A stretch of 64,000 nucleotides of DNA from Lusitaniella coriacea LEGE 07157 (GTDB lineage: Bacteria > Cyanobacteriota > Cyanobacteriia > Cyanobacteriales > Spirulinaceae). Shown piece after piece: positions 19,643 to 28,420 of the stretch. How positions within the stretch are numbered: the first letter of the stretch is position 1; the number at the start of each line of letters is the position of its first letter. A model generated the notes under the pieces. It was not told where the DNA came from, made no database searches, and saw nothing but the letters and a program-made list of their open reading frames with translations. The stretch lies in NCBI RefSeq assembly GCF_015207425.1, contig NZ_JADEWZ010000002.1:62001-126000 (forward strand). Direction: 5' to 3'. The translations under genes were made by a program, and so were the position numbers.

Positions 19643-20105
19643 TCAGTAGGGTGTGGGCTTTGGCTGACACGGAGAAAGAGAGACACGGGGACGCGGTGAT
19701 GTTTTGTGAATACTGGTTGAGAAAGAGCAAAATTTGCCATGAAAGTAGCTCAAATTCAGCAAGTTGAAGGAATTTTCGAGTGTGAGTACATTCTTCATTG
19801 TATCTTCCACTCTCAAAAAAGGTGCGTCGATAGGTTTTTTGGGGTTAGTAGGTCAAGCTGGAAGTGCTTAAAAGTCTTTTATAATATGGGTTGTGGCGTT
19901 TCTTGTCTTGTGAGAGTGTACTAATCGACGCACCCTGCGCGATCGCCGAAACCCGCATTCTTTCGTTGAGGTGCGTCGATGCCTTGCCCAGACTGGATTT
20001 GAGGGGTATAAAATTGGCAATTTTTGGAGCGACGGGCTATAATTTGGGCAGGTGCGTCGATTGGGCGGCTGAAACCTTTACCAGATCTGGGCTGTCAGAC
20101 GAACT
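19643..20105 (+). promoter_or_regulatory. CRISPR leader with four GGTGCGTCGAT motifs
   Basis: The 11-mer GGTGCGTCGAT occurs at 19821-19831, inverted at 19924-19934, and again at 19970-19980 and 20051-20061. A TATAAT box is at 19880-19885 and another at 20038-20043. The last motif copy lies 45 bp before the first CRISPR repeat. Small ORFs predicted across this stretch run into the repeats and are not credible. Confidence 0.6.
20014..20043 (+). promoter_or_regulatory. Candidate pre-crRNA promoter
   Basis: TTGGCA at 20014-20019 and TATAAT at 20038-20043 are separated by 18 bp. A start about seven bases further falls on the motif GGTGCGTCGAT at 20051, so the transcript would begin at that motif and run through the array. 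Confidence 0.6.
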
Positions 20106-20509
20106 CCCTACTGATTGGGTCAAATCAGATTAGTTGGAAACCAGCTAGCGGGGCAAGACCAAATCAGTTTGCGGTATTCCCTACTGATTGGGTCAAATCA
20201 GATTAGTTGGAAACTCCTTTTTCCTCTTTTCTTTGAAGAAGTTTACGCTTCCAGCTACCCTACTGATTGGGTCAAATCAGATTAGTTGGAAACGGTTCTA
20301 CTGTGCGGTAGGCTCGGTATTCGCACCCTACTGATTGGGTCAAATCAGATTAGTTGGAAACTTTCATGAGTCAAAGTCCTTGTAAACTAATGTGTTCGGA
20401 ATCCCTACTGATTGGGTCAAATCAGATTAGTTGAAAACTCGGTGTGGTGCTACTTTGAGCGTTCCCACTGAAACCCTACCGACTGGGTTAAATCGGAATA
20501 ATTGAACGT
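20106..20509 (+). CRISPR. Orphan CRISPR array, five repeats plus one degenerate terminal repeat
   Basis: The 36-bp repeat runs from CCCTACTGATTGGGTC to GATTAGTTGGAAAC. Copies are at 20106-20141, 20179-20214, 20258-20293, 20326-20361 and 20403-20438; the fifth has one G-to-A change near its end. A heavily diverged sixth copy is at 20474-20509. Spacers are 37, 43, 32, 41 and 35 bp. The decayed copy at the right end and the promoter on the left both indicate plus-strand transcription. No cas gene is in the window, so processing and interference would need Cas proteins from elsewhere. The wide spacer range is more usual for type III-associated arrays, which is only suggestive. Confidence 0.95.
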
Positions 20510-20514
20510 AAAAC

Positions 20515-20537
20515 AGGGGCGCAAGCATTGCGCCCCT
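20515..20537. repeat. Perfect palindrome after the CRISPR array
   Basis: AGGGGCGCAA (20515-20524) and TTGCGCCCCT (20528-20537) form a perfect 10-bp stem with a three-base loop, five bases after the degenerate repeat. It has no T-tract. Similar palindromes are scattered in cyanobacterial intergenic DNA; it could end the pre-crRNA transcript. Confidence 0.5.
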
Positions 20538-20673
20538 ACCTTTGCTAAAGAAAAATTTTCAGGTACTCAAAAGAAAGGAAATCTATAGCAGTTGCCAAAA
20601 CAGTTAGGACACAGCAAAAGCACCAAGCCTTTCCCTTCTGCTCTCTGCCCTCTTCCTCCTGCCTTTTGCTATA

Positions 20674-22314
20674 TCATGCGCGAACCTTCGTGCGCTTCAA
20701 CTTCTGCGAGTAGAACGAAGCCGCCTCTTCCCCCCTGGCGCATTCCTGAGCGAATTTAATCAAATGGTGTCCCACCAATCCAACGTGAATTAACCCTTCA
20801 ATTTGACCCGTTTTCAACTTTGGATACGCCATTTTCCAAAATGTTTGGCGATAACTGCCCAGTACGCCTATCCGAAACAGAATATTGCCCAAGATCGTTA
20901 ATCCTTTCCGAATATTCTTTGCAGACACCCGCGCGGGACTGTTGGGAACCTTAATCCGATTGGGATAAGTATGCTCCATGTTGTAAGCAAATCGCTGATA
21001 CAAAAACTCCGGTTCGTAGGCAGTTGTAACGCAATCTCGCCACATTTGTACAACCTGTTCGTAGGGTAAGAGAAACTCAACATTGGATTCCCGATTTTCA
21101 CCAGAAACCAACCGTCCCTCCTCTTCCAATCTTCGCCACAGGGGAGTTCGAGGCAAAGCGTGGAGAAGATTAATTGTCAGCATGGGAATATTCGAGAGGC
21201 GAATAAACTCTAAGATGCGTTCGCCTGTATCTGGCGTATCTGTATCGAGTCCAATGATAATCCCAGAAACGACTTCCATTCCGTAGCGATTAAAAGTCGC
21301 GATCGCGTCCAAAATTGGCATACTCAGATTATGCTGTTTGGAGATAGATTTGAGCGCATCGGTTTCCGGGGTTTCAATTCCGCAAAAAACCGTACAAAAA
21401 TAAGCTTCTCGCATCATTTCCAACAGCTTAGGACTTTGCGCCAAATTCAAGGTCGCTTCGCAAGCAAACTGCACCGGATAACCATTCCGTTTCTGCCAGT
21501 CAATCAAATGTGGCAACAGTTCCATCACCGCGCGGCGATTGCCCACAAAGTTATCATCTACAAAGTAAATTGCACCGGGGTTGCCCATTTCCAGCATGGC
21601 ATCGAGTTCCGCAACAACCTGTTCCGGGGGTTTTAAGCGGGGGTTACGACCGTAGAGTTCCGGAATATCGCAAAACTCGCAACGATAGGGACAACCGCTT
21701 GAAAATTGGATGTTGGCGAGAAAATATTTATCGAGATCGACCAGATGATAGGCGGGAATGGGAAATTCGCTTAAAGGGAGGCGTTCTTTGGTTTCAAAAC
21801 GAACTTGTCGTTCGGGACGTTCGGCGTGTAAGTCCATGTATTCGATCATGTTGTCCGTTGCATCTCCGAGTTCCCCAATGTGCAACAAATCGAAGTTGGG
21901 GTAATATTCCGGACACCCAGAGACGGAGGGTCCCCCAATGGCAGTTATTTTCCCTTCTCGATGCGCCAATTCGTTGATGCGATTAATTTGGGGTCGCTGA
22001 ATGTGCATTCCACTGACAATGACGACATCCGCCCATTGGTAGTCCGCTCTTGTCGCCAGACTAATATTCTCGTCAACAAAACGCACTTCCCAAGTTTTCG
22101 GGAGATATGCCGCAACAATCAGAATGCCTTGAGGCGGCATGAAAGCACGAACTCTCCTCATTAAAGGGTAAGCGTGGTGTAGCGTGCCAAAAGACCGAGC
22201 ATATTTGGGGAAGACGCAAAGAACCCGCCTGGGATTGCGGGGAACGTAAGGCTCTCTTTGAACCGTCATTTCAGGAACGGGTTTCTCAAATTCCTTTAAG
22301 CTCGCCGTCACCAT
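20674..22314 (-). CDS. B12-binding radical SAM protein, candidate hopanoid C-2 methylase HpnP
   Basis: This 546-aa protein has an N-terminal cobalamin-binding-like Rossmann domain (about 30-180, beginning RRVLCVFPKYARSFG). A radical SAM domain follows with the 4Fe-4S motif CPYRCEFC near residue 217, then a DUF4070-like C-terminal domain. Several stretches, such as VSGIIIGLDTDTPDTGE and NRESNVEFLLPYEQVV, agree with what I recall of HpnP, which methylates hopanoids at C-2 in the membrane. The class contains close paralogues of unknown substrate and no hopanoid genes are adjacent, so the specific name is tentative. Confidence 0.8.
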   Translation of the reverse strand: MVTASLKEFEKPVPEMTVQREPYVPRNPRRVLCVFPKYARSFGTLHHAYPLMRRVRAFMPPQGILIVAAYLPKTWEVRFVDENISLATRADYQWADVVIVSGMHIQRPQINRINELAHREGKITAIGGPSVSGCPEYYPNFDLLHIGELGDATDNMIEYMDLHAERPERQVRFETKERLPLSEFPIPAYHLVDLDKYFLANIQFSSGCPYRCEFCDIPELYGRNPRLKPPEQVVAELDAMLEMGNPGAIYFVDDNFVGNRRAVMELLPHLIDWQKRNGYPVQFACEATLNLAQSPKLLEMMREAYFCTVFCGIETPETDALKSISKQHNLSMPILDAIATFNRYGMEVVSGIIIGLDTDTPDTGERILEFIRLSNIPMLTINLLHALPRTPLWRRLEEEGRLVSGENRESNVEFLLPYEQVVQMWRDCVTTAYEPEFLYQRFAYNMEHTYPNRIKVPNSPARVSAKNIRKGLTILGNILFRIGVLGSYRQTFWKMAYPKLKTGQIEGLIHVGLVGHHLIKFAQECARGEEAASFYSQKLKRTKVRA

Positions 22315-22431
22315 AGGACTCTTCCTCGCGCGTATTGACCGGGTTTTTTCCTAATGTACAACCGAATCGAAAATTTTGTCTTCTCTCTAGAATTTCGTTC
22401 GGCACTCTGCCTACTACGCGATCGCGAGAGG

Positions 22432-23244
22432 TTAACCTTCTTTGCCTAAAGCTTGAGCGCGCTGATACGCCGCATAGACCGCCTCAATTGCCGCCGCACG
22501 AAACCCACCCCGTTCTAGGGCTGCCACTCCTGCAATGGTCGTCCCGCCGGGACTGGTGACACGATCTTTTAGCTGGGCGGGATGAATATCTTCCTCCTGG
22601 AGGAGTTTTGCCGTACCGAGAACGGTTTGGAGTGCCAGTTGCGACGCGATCGCGCGAGGCAACCCCGCTTTAACCCCCCCATCGGCGAGGGCTTCCACCA
22701 TCAGGGCAACATATGCCGGCCCCGAACCTGAAAGTCCGGTGACTGCATCCATTAACGACTCGGACACCTCCACTACTCGACCCACTGCGCCAAAAATCTT
22801 CTTTGCAAGTTCGAGATGTTCGGGTTTAACCAGTTTACCGGGCGCGATCGCGGTAATTCCCGCGCCAACTGTTGCAGGAGTATTTGGCATCGCCCGAATG
22901 ACAGGCTGTTCGGCAAAGGCAATTTCCAATCGATTCAACGACACGCCCGCCAAAATAGAAAGTACTAGCACGTTGGAGTTAACGGTTTCCCGACTCCCTA
23001 TATCTGCAACAACCGCACTCAAAATTTGCGGTTTTACTGCCAACACAATCGTTTCTGCCGCCGCCACTTCCCGATTATTGGTCGTCACCCCAACCCGATA
23101 GCGATCCTGCAAAAAAGTACGCCGTTCTGGTGAAGGATCGCTCACCACAACAGCGTCTGGATCGTAAATTTTCTCAGCAAGCAGGCGAGATAATAGCGCT
23201 TCTCCCATTACCCCGCCCCCAATTAAACCAAACAAAATAGACAC
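22432..23244 (-). CDS. proC: Pyrroline-5-carboxylate reductase
   Basis: This 270-aa protein has the N-terminal Rossmann motif FGLIGGGVMGEALL and the ProC C-terminal signature containing LSGSGPAYVALMVEALADGG and DRVTSPGGTTIAG. It reduces pyrroline-5-carboxylate to proline with NAD(P)H, the last step of proline synthesis. It lies 113 bp after sepF on the same strand; the order pipY-sepF-proC is common in cyanobacteria. Confidence 0.97.
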   Translation of the reverse strand: MSILFGLIGGGVMGEALLSRLLAEKIYDPDAVVVSDPSPERRTFLQDRYRVGVTTNNREVAAAETIVLAVKPQILSAVVADIGSRETVNSNVLVLSILAGVSLNRLEIAFAEQPVIRAMPNTPATVGAGITAIAPGKLVKPEHLELAKKIFGAVGRVVEVSESLMDAVTGLSGSGPAYVALMVEALADGGVKAGLPRAIASQLALQTVLGTAKLLQEEDIHPAQLKDRVTSPGGTTIAGVAALERGGFRAAAIEAVYAAYQRAQALGKEG

Positions 23245-23357
23245 TGGACGAAGGGGTAGATGACCAATAGAAAGATTTTCCTATAACGAAACTTCCTGTA
23301 ACCCGATAAACGATAGGAGGATTACAGGTTCTCGATAGTTTGTCGAATTGCCCTTTC

Positions 23358-23936
23358 CTATTGTGCCATCCGAGCTTGTTCCATTGCCCAAGACTGATTC
23401 GCAACCGACCCGTGAGAGGAAGATACGGGAACAGACGGTGCTTCGTGAACCACGCCGGCTTGGGTTGTCACTTGAACGCAACTTGGCGTGAACAGGAAAA
23501 TGCTTTCCCCAATCCGCTCTTGATGACCGTCGATGGCATAAGTTCCACCCGCAACAAAATCAACAGCACGCTGCGCTTCATCGGGATCGATAATCGTTAG
23601 ATTGAGAACGACGGATTTGCGTTCCCGCAATGCCTGAATTACTTGAGGCATTTCCTCAAAAGAACGGGGTTCTACAACCACTACTTCTGACAGACCAGCG
23701 GCGGCACCGGGCATTCCAATGACGTTATTTCTTGGTGTTGATGAAGTCATTCCTGTTTCCGAATTGATGGTTACGCGATTTCTTCTGCGGTTTTGGCGCT
23801 CTTCTTCTAGAGCAACTGGAGTTTCTTCTGGGTAAGCATTTTGGTATTCGCTATTATCTACCTCTTCCTCATAATATTCATAATCATCAGCCTCATTGAG
23901 ACTGACAAAATCTCGGAGCTTTGTAAAAATGTTCAC
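23358..23936 (-). CDS. sepF: Cell division protein SepF (Cdv2)
   Basis: This 192-aa protein starts with the membrane-targeting type of amphipathic helix [13 protein letters not shown]. An acidic, tyrosine-rich linker (about 18-60) follows, then the globular SepF domain (about 80-165) with [20 protein letters not shown] and [19 protein letters not shown]. SepF binds FtsZ and tethers it to the membrane; in cyanobacteria (Cdv2/Ftn-type naming) it stands in for missing division factors. It is followed by proC and preceded by pipY. Confidence 0.96.
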   Translation of the reverse strand: MNIFTKLRDFVSLNEADDYEYYEEEVDNSEYQNAYPEETPVALEEERQNRRRNRVTINSETGMTSSTPRNNVIGMPGAAAGLSEVVVVEPRSFEEMPQVIQALRERKSVVLNLTIIDPDEAQRAVDFVAGGTYAIDGHQERIGESIFLFTPSCVQVTTQAGVVHEAPSVPVSSSHGSVANQSWAMEQARMAQ

Positions 23937-24277
23937 AATTCACCTTTCCTCAATACTTCAGTTAGGATATTAGCAACTCGCTTATCCAAAGACAAAACGC
24001 TTTTTTTCGGGTCTAACCTTTGAGTTTTCAAAAGATTTGACTCAAATCCGCTCAAGAGCGAATCGCAATGACTGAATTAATCCCTTTACCTCAAAGTAAA
24101 ATTAATTCAACAAAGGTTATAGCGTATCATATCAAGTTTCTCGTAAGCTCAATCAGCTTTAAAAACTTTAATAAGCAGGATTATACCCCCTAAATTCTCC
24201 GTTGAATGGAAAACATGATATTTTCCGATCGCGCCCAAAGGGATTAAAGCAACTCTAACGACGGTCTGAGAGGTTTT
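23937..24277 (-). promoter_or_regulatory. Intergenic region with candidate sepF promoter
   Basis: Read on the minus strand, a TATAAT box lies at 24180-24185, about 245 bp before the sepF start. No good -35 box is spaced with it. The 341-bp gap suggests that sepF has its own promoter and is not only read from pipY. No RNA gene is evident. Confidence 0.35.
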
Positions 24278-24949
24278 CTAGGGGTTTCTCTCGCCAAAAA
24301 TAGTCCGTCCCAAGCGAACCATCGTTGCTCCCGCACGAACCGCGAGGGGATAGTCGCCAGACATTCCCATCGAAAATTCTTGCATTTTCAGATTGGCGTA
24401 GCCCTGTTGGTCGATTTCAAAACCGAGTTTTCGGGTTTCCTCAAATGCCGCAAATTGTTCTTCCTCAGACAATCCCAGGGGCAAAATTGTCATCAAACCT
24501 TGAATATTCAAATGCTCTAATTGATTCAGTTGGGGTAAATCCGCAAGCAATTCGGGAACCCTCCAGCCATATTTTTGGGGATCGGGTCGAACTTTAACTT
24601 GCAGACAAATTTTTGGAGTACACGACTCTTCTTCTGCGATCCGATCCAGTCGTTGCGCTAATTTCAAGCTATCGCAGGTATGAATCCACTGAAAGGATTC
24701 TAGAATTTTTCGCGCCTTATTACTTTGAGGATGACCGATAAAATGCCAACAAATATCGGGTAAATCTTGCAGGCATTCCTGTTTGGCTAAGGCTTCTTGG
24801 AGGCGACTTTCCCCGAAATCGCGCACCCCCGCGCGATAGGCTTCCCGAATGGCTTCGGGGGGAAATTGTTTGCTAACCGCGATCGCGCGAACTCCATCGG
24901 GGAGTTGCTGGCGAATTTGTGCGAGGCGTTGCGCTAAATCGAGAGACAC
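24278..24949 (-). CDS. pipY: PipY, YggS-family PLP-binding protein
   Basis: This 223-aa protein is a single-domain PLP-binding TIM barrel. It has IAVSKQFPPEAIREAYRAG (the PLP lysine in AVSK), NFGESRLQE-like GESRLQEAL, WHFIGHPQSNKAR and a phosphate-binding SMGMSGDYPLAVRAGATMVRLG. It maintains PLP and amino/keto-acid balance; in Synechococcus it is operonic with pipX, which here is far away. I chose the GTG at 24949 because an upstream ATG (25003) would overlap the preceding gene by 44 bp and add unconserved residues. It follows the 210-aa gene by 10 bp. Confidence 0.9.
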   Translation of the reverse strand: MSLDLAQRLAQIRQQLPDGVRAIAVSKQFPPEAIREAYRAGVRDFGESRLQEALAKQECLQDLPDICWHFIGHPQSNKARKILESFQWIHTCDSLKLAQRLDRIAEEESCTPKICLQVKVRPDPQKYGWRVPELLADLPQLNQLEHLNIQGLMTILPLGLSEEEQFAAFEETRKLGFEIDQQGYANLKMQEFSMGMSGDYPLAVRAGATMVRLGRTIFGERNP

Positions 24950-24959
24950 GCGAAAATAT

Positions 24960-25592
24960 TCAACTCCATTCCAAATCTCCCATTCCAGGCTCTCCCAATT
25001 CAAGCTCGTTTCCTTGAGAAGAGAACTCCGCCATTTCTTCTTCCTCCAAAAGCAAATCGACGCTCTTCACCACAAAAGGCAAGCTCGCACCAGTCAGACC
25101 TCGTTGAATTCGTTCTGGGGTTTGGGGGAAAACCACAAAGAGCGGGTAAAATCGCGCGGAACCTTCACTCAGGATATGCTGGTGGCGGGGAGACATCAAC
25201 CATTCATAATCCCCATCGAGATAAACTTGAGTTTGTCGCCAGCGCAAGAGCAGATCGGAAAAATCTTCACCAGGGCGATGAATATAGATCAAAATTTCGA
25301 CCCCCATCTTAATTTTCCAGTCGGGATCGCACATGAGAATGGCAATATCGCAAGGCAGCCGTACCGCAGCGCTCGATCCCGATGAGTGAATGCTCGTGGT
25401 TTCTTGGGTTTTGGCATTGCGCAGCCGCACCACGGGAAGGGGAATGGAAATCGCGCTCTCGGCAGGACGACGCATACTGGGGATCGTTTCCAGATAGGGT
25501 CGGTATTGTTTGAGAAGCGCGATCGCGGACTCGCAATTGCTATACTCCGACAGCAAGGCTTCGTAGTGAGACGGTTGAATCGATACGGTCAT
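24960..25592 (-). CDS. Conserved hypothetical protein between pilC and pipY
   Basis: This 210-aa protein has no motif I recognise. Its middle, from VRLPCDIAILMCDPDW to ILIYIHRPGEDFSDLLLRWRQ, looks like an alpha/beta fold. The C-terminus is acidic. The gene starts 6 bp after the pilC stop and ends 10 bp before pipY, so all three are probably on one transcript. It may be specific to cyanobacteria. The context is mixed (pilus and PLP), so no function is inferred. Confidence 0.7.
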   Translation of the reverse strand: MTVSIQPSHYEALLSEYSNCESAIALLKQYRPYLETIPSMRRPAESAISIPLPVVRLRNAKTQETTSIHSSGSSAAVRLPCDIAILMCDPDWKIKMGVEILIYIHRPGEDFSDLLLRWRQTQVYLDGDYEWLMSPRHQHILSEGSARFYPLFVVFPQTPERIQRGLTGASLPFVVKSVDLLLEEEEMAEFSSQGNELELGEPGMGDLEWS

Positions 25593-25598
25593 TACCCT

Positions 25599-26816
25599 TT
25601 AACCCAGCGCGTCAAAGACCTTAAACATTGGCAAATACATCGAGAGCAAAATTACGCCGACAATCCCCGCAACCCCGACCATCATGATCGGTTCGATAAT
25701 GCTAGTGAGTGCTTTAACTGCTTGTTCGACTTCATCCTCGTAGAAATCTGCGACTTTCATCATCATTGAATCCAGTTCCCCCGTTTCTTCGCCAATGCTA
25801 ATCATCTGAATGGCTAACACCGGAAAGACACCTTCGCGATCGAGAGCGATGCTAATCATCCCCCCCTGCTGAATCTCCGACTTCGCCTCTTGAATTGCAT
25901 CGGCAATGACTTGGTTGCCCACGGTATCCCGCACAATATCCATACAATTGAGAATCGGTACGCCCGATCGCGTCAGCGTTCCGAAAATGCGGCAAAAGCG
26001 AGCCACTGCGGTTTTTTGAGCTAGATCGCCAAACAGAGGCATTTTCAACTTTAGACCGTCAATTTGCCGCCGTCCCATATCCGTTTTGTAGTATTGCTTA
26101 AACGCAAAAACACTCCCAATCACCACAGGCAGCGACACAATCCAGAAGATTGGATTTCTAAAAGATTTACTCAAAAACAGCATCAACTGCGTCAAAGCGG
26201 GCAAATCCACCCCCAACTCCTCAAAAATCCCCGCGAAGATGGGAATTAAAAAGATCGTCATCGCAAAAAAGACAATCACCGCCAAAGATCCCACCGCCAC
26301 CGGATAGGACATTGCCGATTTAACCTGGTTCACCAACCGTTGCATATTCTCCAGCAAGATTGACAGTCGATCTAAAACCTCGTCGAGAACCCCCCCCACT
26401 TCTCCCGCATCCACCATACTCACGTAAAGTTGATCGAAGCAATCGGGATGCTTGCGCATCGATTCAGAAAGGCTGACCCCTTGCTGCACGTCGTCGCTAA
26501 TTGCCAAGAGCGCTTTTTTGAGTTTGGGATTGGGACATTGCTCCGACAAAACCCCCAAACACCGGACAATGGCAACCCCTGCATTGACCATCACGGAAAA
26601 TTGTCGCGAAAAAATCGCTTTGTCCTTAACTTTAACCGTTGATAATTTAGCTTCGATCTCGCTGAGGTCGATATCAAAGATATCTTTTTTGGCTTGCCCA
26701 ACGGAGGGATATTTATTAATCAAAATGCTGCGAGCTTGAGCGGCATCAATCGCCTTTACCCGCTCTTTTGAGGTTTTTCCTGCGGCATCTTGAACTTCAA
26801 CAATAAAAGTAGGCAT
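25599..26816 (-). CDS. pilC: Type IV pilus inner-membrane platform protein PilC
   Basis: This 405-aa protein has two T2SF/GspF domains (about 70-195 and 275-395), with three transmembrane segments and the signatures FSRQFSVMVNAGVAIVRCL and CRIFGTLTRSGVPILNCMD. PilC anchors the PilB and PilT motors in the cytoplasmic membrane during pilus extension and retraction. It follows pilT after 396 bp and runs into the 210-aa gene after 6 bp. Confidence 0.97.
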   Translation of the reverse strand: MPTFIVEVQDAAGKTSKERVKAIDAAQARSILINKYPSVGQAKKDIFDIDLSEIEAKLSTVKVKDKAIFSRQFSVMVNAGVAIVRCLGVLSEQCPNPKLKKALLAISDDVQQGVSLSESMRKHPDCFDQLYVSMVDAGEVGGVLDEVLDRLSILLENMQRLVNQVKSAMSYPVAVGSLAVIVFFAMTIFLIPIFAGIFEELGVDLPALTQLMLFLSKSFRNPIFWIVSLPVVIGSVFAFKQYYKTDMGRRQIDGLKLKMPLFGDLAQKTAVARFCRIFGTLTRSGVPILNCMDIVRDTVGNQVIADAIQEAKSEIQQGGMISIALDREGVFPVLAIQMISIGEETGELDSMMMKVADFYEDEVEQAVKALTSIIEPIMMVGVAGIVGVILLSMYLPMFKVFDALG

Positions 26817-27212
26817 GGTTCATTTTAGATCGTCAATAATTAATAAAAAGAGCAGTCTTGCTTTAAAACATGAGTGTAAACTGAGTTGTGCCAAGCTAGC
26901 AGAGGTAGGCGTAAGTCTGCCCACTATTGAATCGATTTGTTACCGCAACGTACAGCGAAGAACAGTAGGTTAATTTCCGCCGCCTTCTACTAGCTTGTGA
27001 CGTTAGTAAGATAAGCATTCAGCCTTCAGCTTTTGGATCGCACTACTTAATTAAGGTTATGCCATCTCACACAGTGACAAGCCAGAAATAGTAAGTTTTT
27101 CTGCTGGCGACTGATTGATAGCCGAGTGCTTGCGAGGAAAGAATGTGGGAAGCGCGATCGCTCCGGAAGGGATCGTACTTTCCCACCCCTAATACTCTAA
27201 TAACTAACAATC
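26817..27212. other. pilT-pilC intergenic region
   Basis: This 396-bp gap splits an otherwise compact pil cluster. It contains a HIP1 site and a run like GCATTCAGCCTTCAGCTTTT that recurs in altered form near 46475, a dispersed intergenic phrase. A separate pilC promoter may lie here; I cannot pick out a convincing one. No ORF or RNA is evident. Confidence 0.35.
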
Positions 27213-28325
27213 TTAGCGCTTACCCCTTCCCCCGGCTGGCACTCCGGCTGCACCCACCAAACGTTGCAGTTCGTCTGGCTTACTACTTTTTGACATCGCT
27301 GCTTCATAGGTAATCGTACCGCTCTTCACGTAACCCGCTAAGGCTTGCTCCATTGTTTGCATTCCCATTTTCATCCCGGTTTGAATTGCAGAATAAATCT
27401 GACTGGTTTTTCCTTCCCGAATGAGGTTGGCAATCGCTGGCGTAACGACCATCAACTCCTGCGCCATCACGCGACCAAATTCTCCGGGTTTGGGGTTTGC
27501 TTTTTGCACTAAACATTGGCTGAATACTGCCAGAAGCGATTGAGACATTTGGGCGCGGATTTGGGGTTGTTGTTCTGAGGGAAATACGTCGAGAACCCGG
27601 TCAATGGTTCCCGCAGCAGAGTTGGTGTGCAGGGTTCCAAACACTAAGTGACCGGTTTCTGCGGCTGAAACTGCCAGACCAATGGTTTCCATATCCCGCA
27701 TCTCGCCCACAAGAATAATATCTGGATCTTGTCGCAAGGCTCCTTTGAGCGCATTAGAAAAGCTTTTGGTATCCTCTCCCTTTTGCCGTTGGTGGAACAA
27801 GCTTTTGATGTTAGGAAAAACGTATTCAATCGGATCTTCTACGGTCAGGATGTGTTCGGCTCGCATCCGGTTAACCAAATCCAGCATTGCTGCCATTGTT
27901 GTGGTTTTACCCGACCCGGTTTGTCCGGTCACCAGCACCATCCCTCTCGGTCGTTCTGAGAGATCCCGAACCACATCGGGTAAGCCCAGTTGATCGAAGT
28001 TAGGAATTTTTGAGGAGAGCGCCCGCATACAAGCTGCCCAGCAACCGCGCTCTTTATAAACGTTTAGGCGAAAGCGTGCCAATCCCTTAACGCCATAGGA
28101 TGAATCGAGTTCCCAGTTCTGCTCGACATCTTTCCTTTGCTTGTTATTGAGCATACTAAAGATCAGTTTTTGAGCCTCTGGTGCGGTTAAAGGCTCGTCT
28201 CCAATGGGAGCGAGTTTGCCGCTAATGCGGAAATAAATGGGCGCTCCAGCTTGGATATGAACGTCAGATCCTCCCATCTCAACGAGCTGTTCGAGGACAT
28301 CTTCAATCATCAATTCCATTGGCAT
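27213..28325 (-). CDS. pilT: Type IV pilus retraction ATPase PilT
   Basis: This 370-aa hexameric ATPase has Walker A GQTGSGKTTT near residue 134, an Asp box, Walker B IILVGEMRDMETI, a His box (GHLVFGTLHTNSA), and a C-terminal AIRE-like region (ANLIREGKTSQIYSAIQTG). It powers pilus disassembly and twitching or phototactic movement. The short glycine-basic tail (GGRGKR) is unusual. Alternative Mets at residues 3 and 6 are possible starts. Confidence 0.97.
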   Translation of the reverse strand: MPMELMIEDVLEQLVEMGGSDVHIQAGAPIYFRISGKLAPIGDEPLTAPEAQKLIFSMLNNKQRKDVEQNWELDSSYGVKGLARFRLNVYKERGCWAACMRALSSKIPNFDQLGLPDVVRDLSERPRGMVLVTGQTGSGKTTTMAAMLDLVNRMRAEHILTVEDPIEYVFPNIKSLFHQRQKGEDTKSFSNALKGALRQDPDIILVGEMRDMETIGLAVSAAETGHLVFGTLHTNSAAGTIDRVLDVFPSEQQPQIRAQMSQSLLAVFSQCLVQKANPKPGEFGRVMAQELMVVTPAIANLIREGKTSQIYSAIQTGMKMGMQTMEQALAGYVKSGTITYEAAMSKSSKPDELQRLVGAAGVPAGGRGKR

Positions 28326-28420
28326 TGGTTTTTCTCCTTAAAATTTTTGCGGATTTGTCGGGGAATACAAGGAATTGGTTTTATTATTCCCAATTTCTTA
28401 GCGCCAGATGTCATGGGTTC

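Noticed and set aside
19891-20206. Small plus-strand ORFs in the CRISPR leader and first repeats
   Set aside because: They translate repeat sequence (for example TDWVKSD repeated) and reflect the array, not protein.
20510-20673. cas genes flanking the array
   Set aside because: The gap holds only a palindrome and AT-rich sequence; neighbours are a conserved hypothetical and a radical SAM gene.
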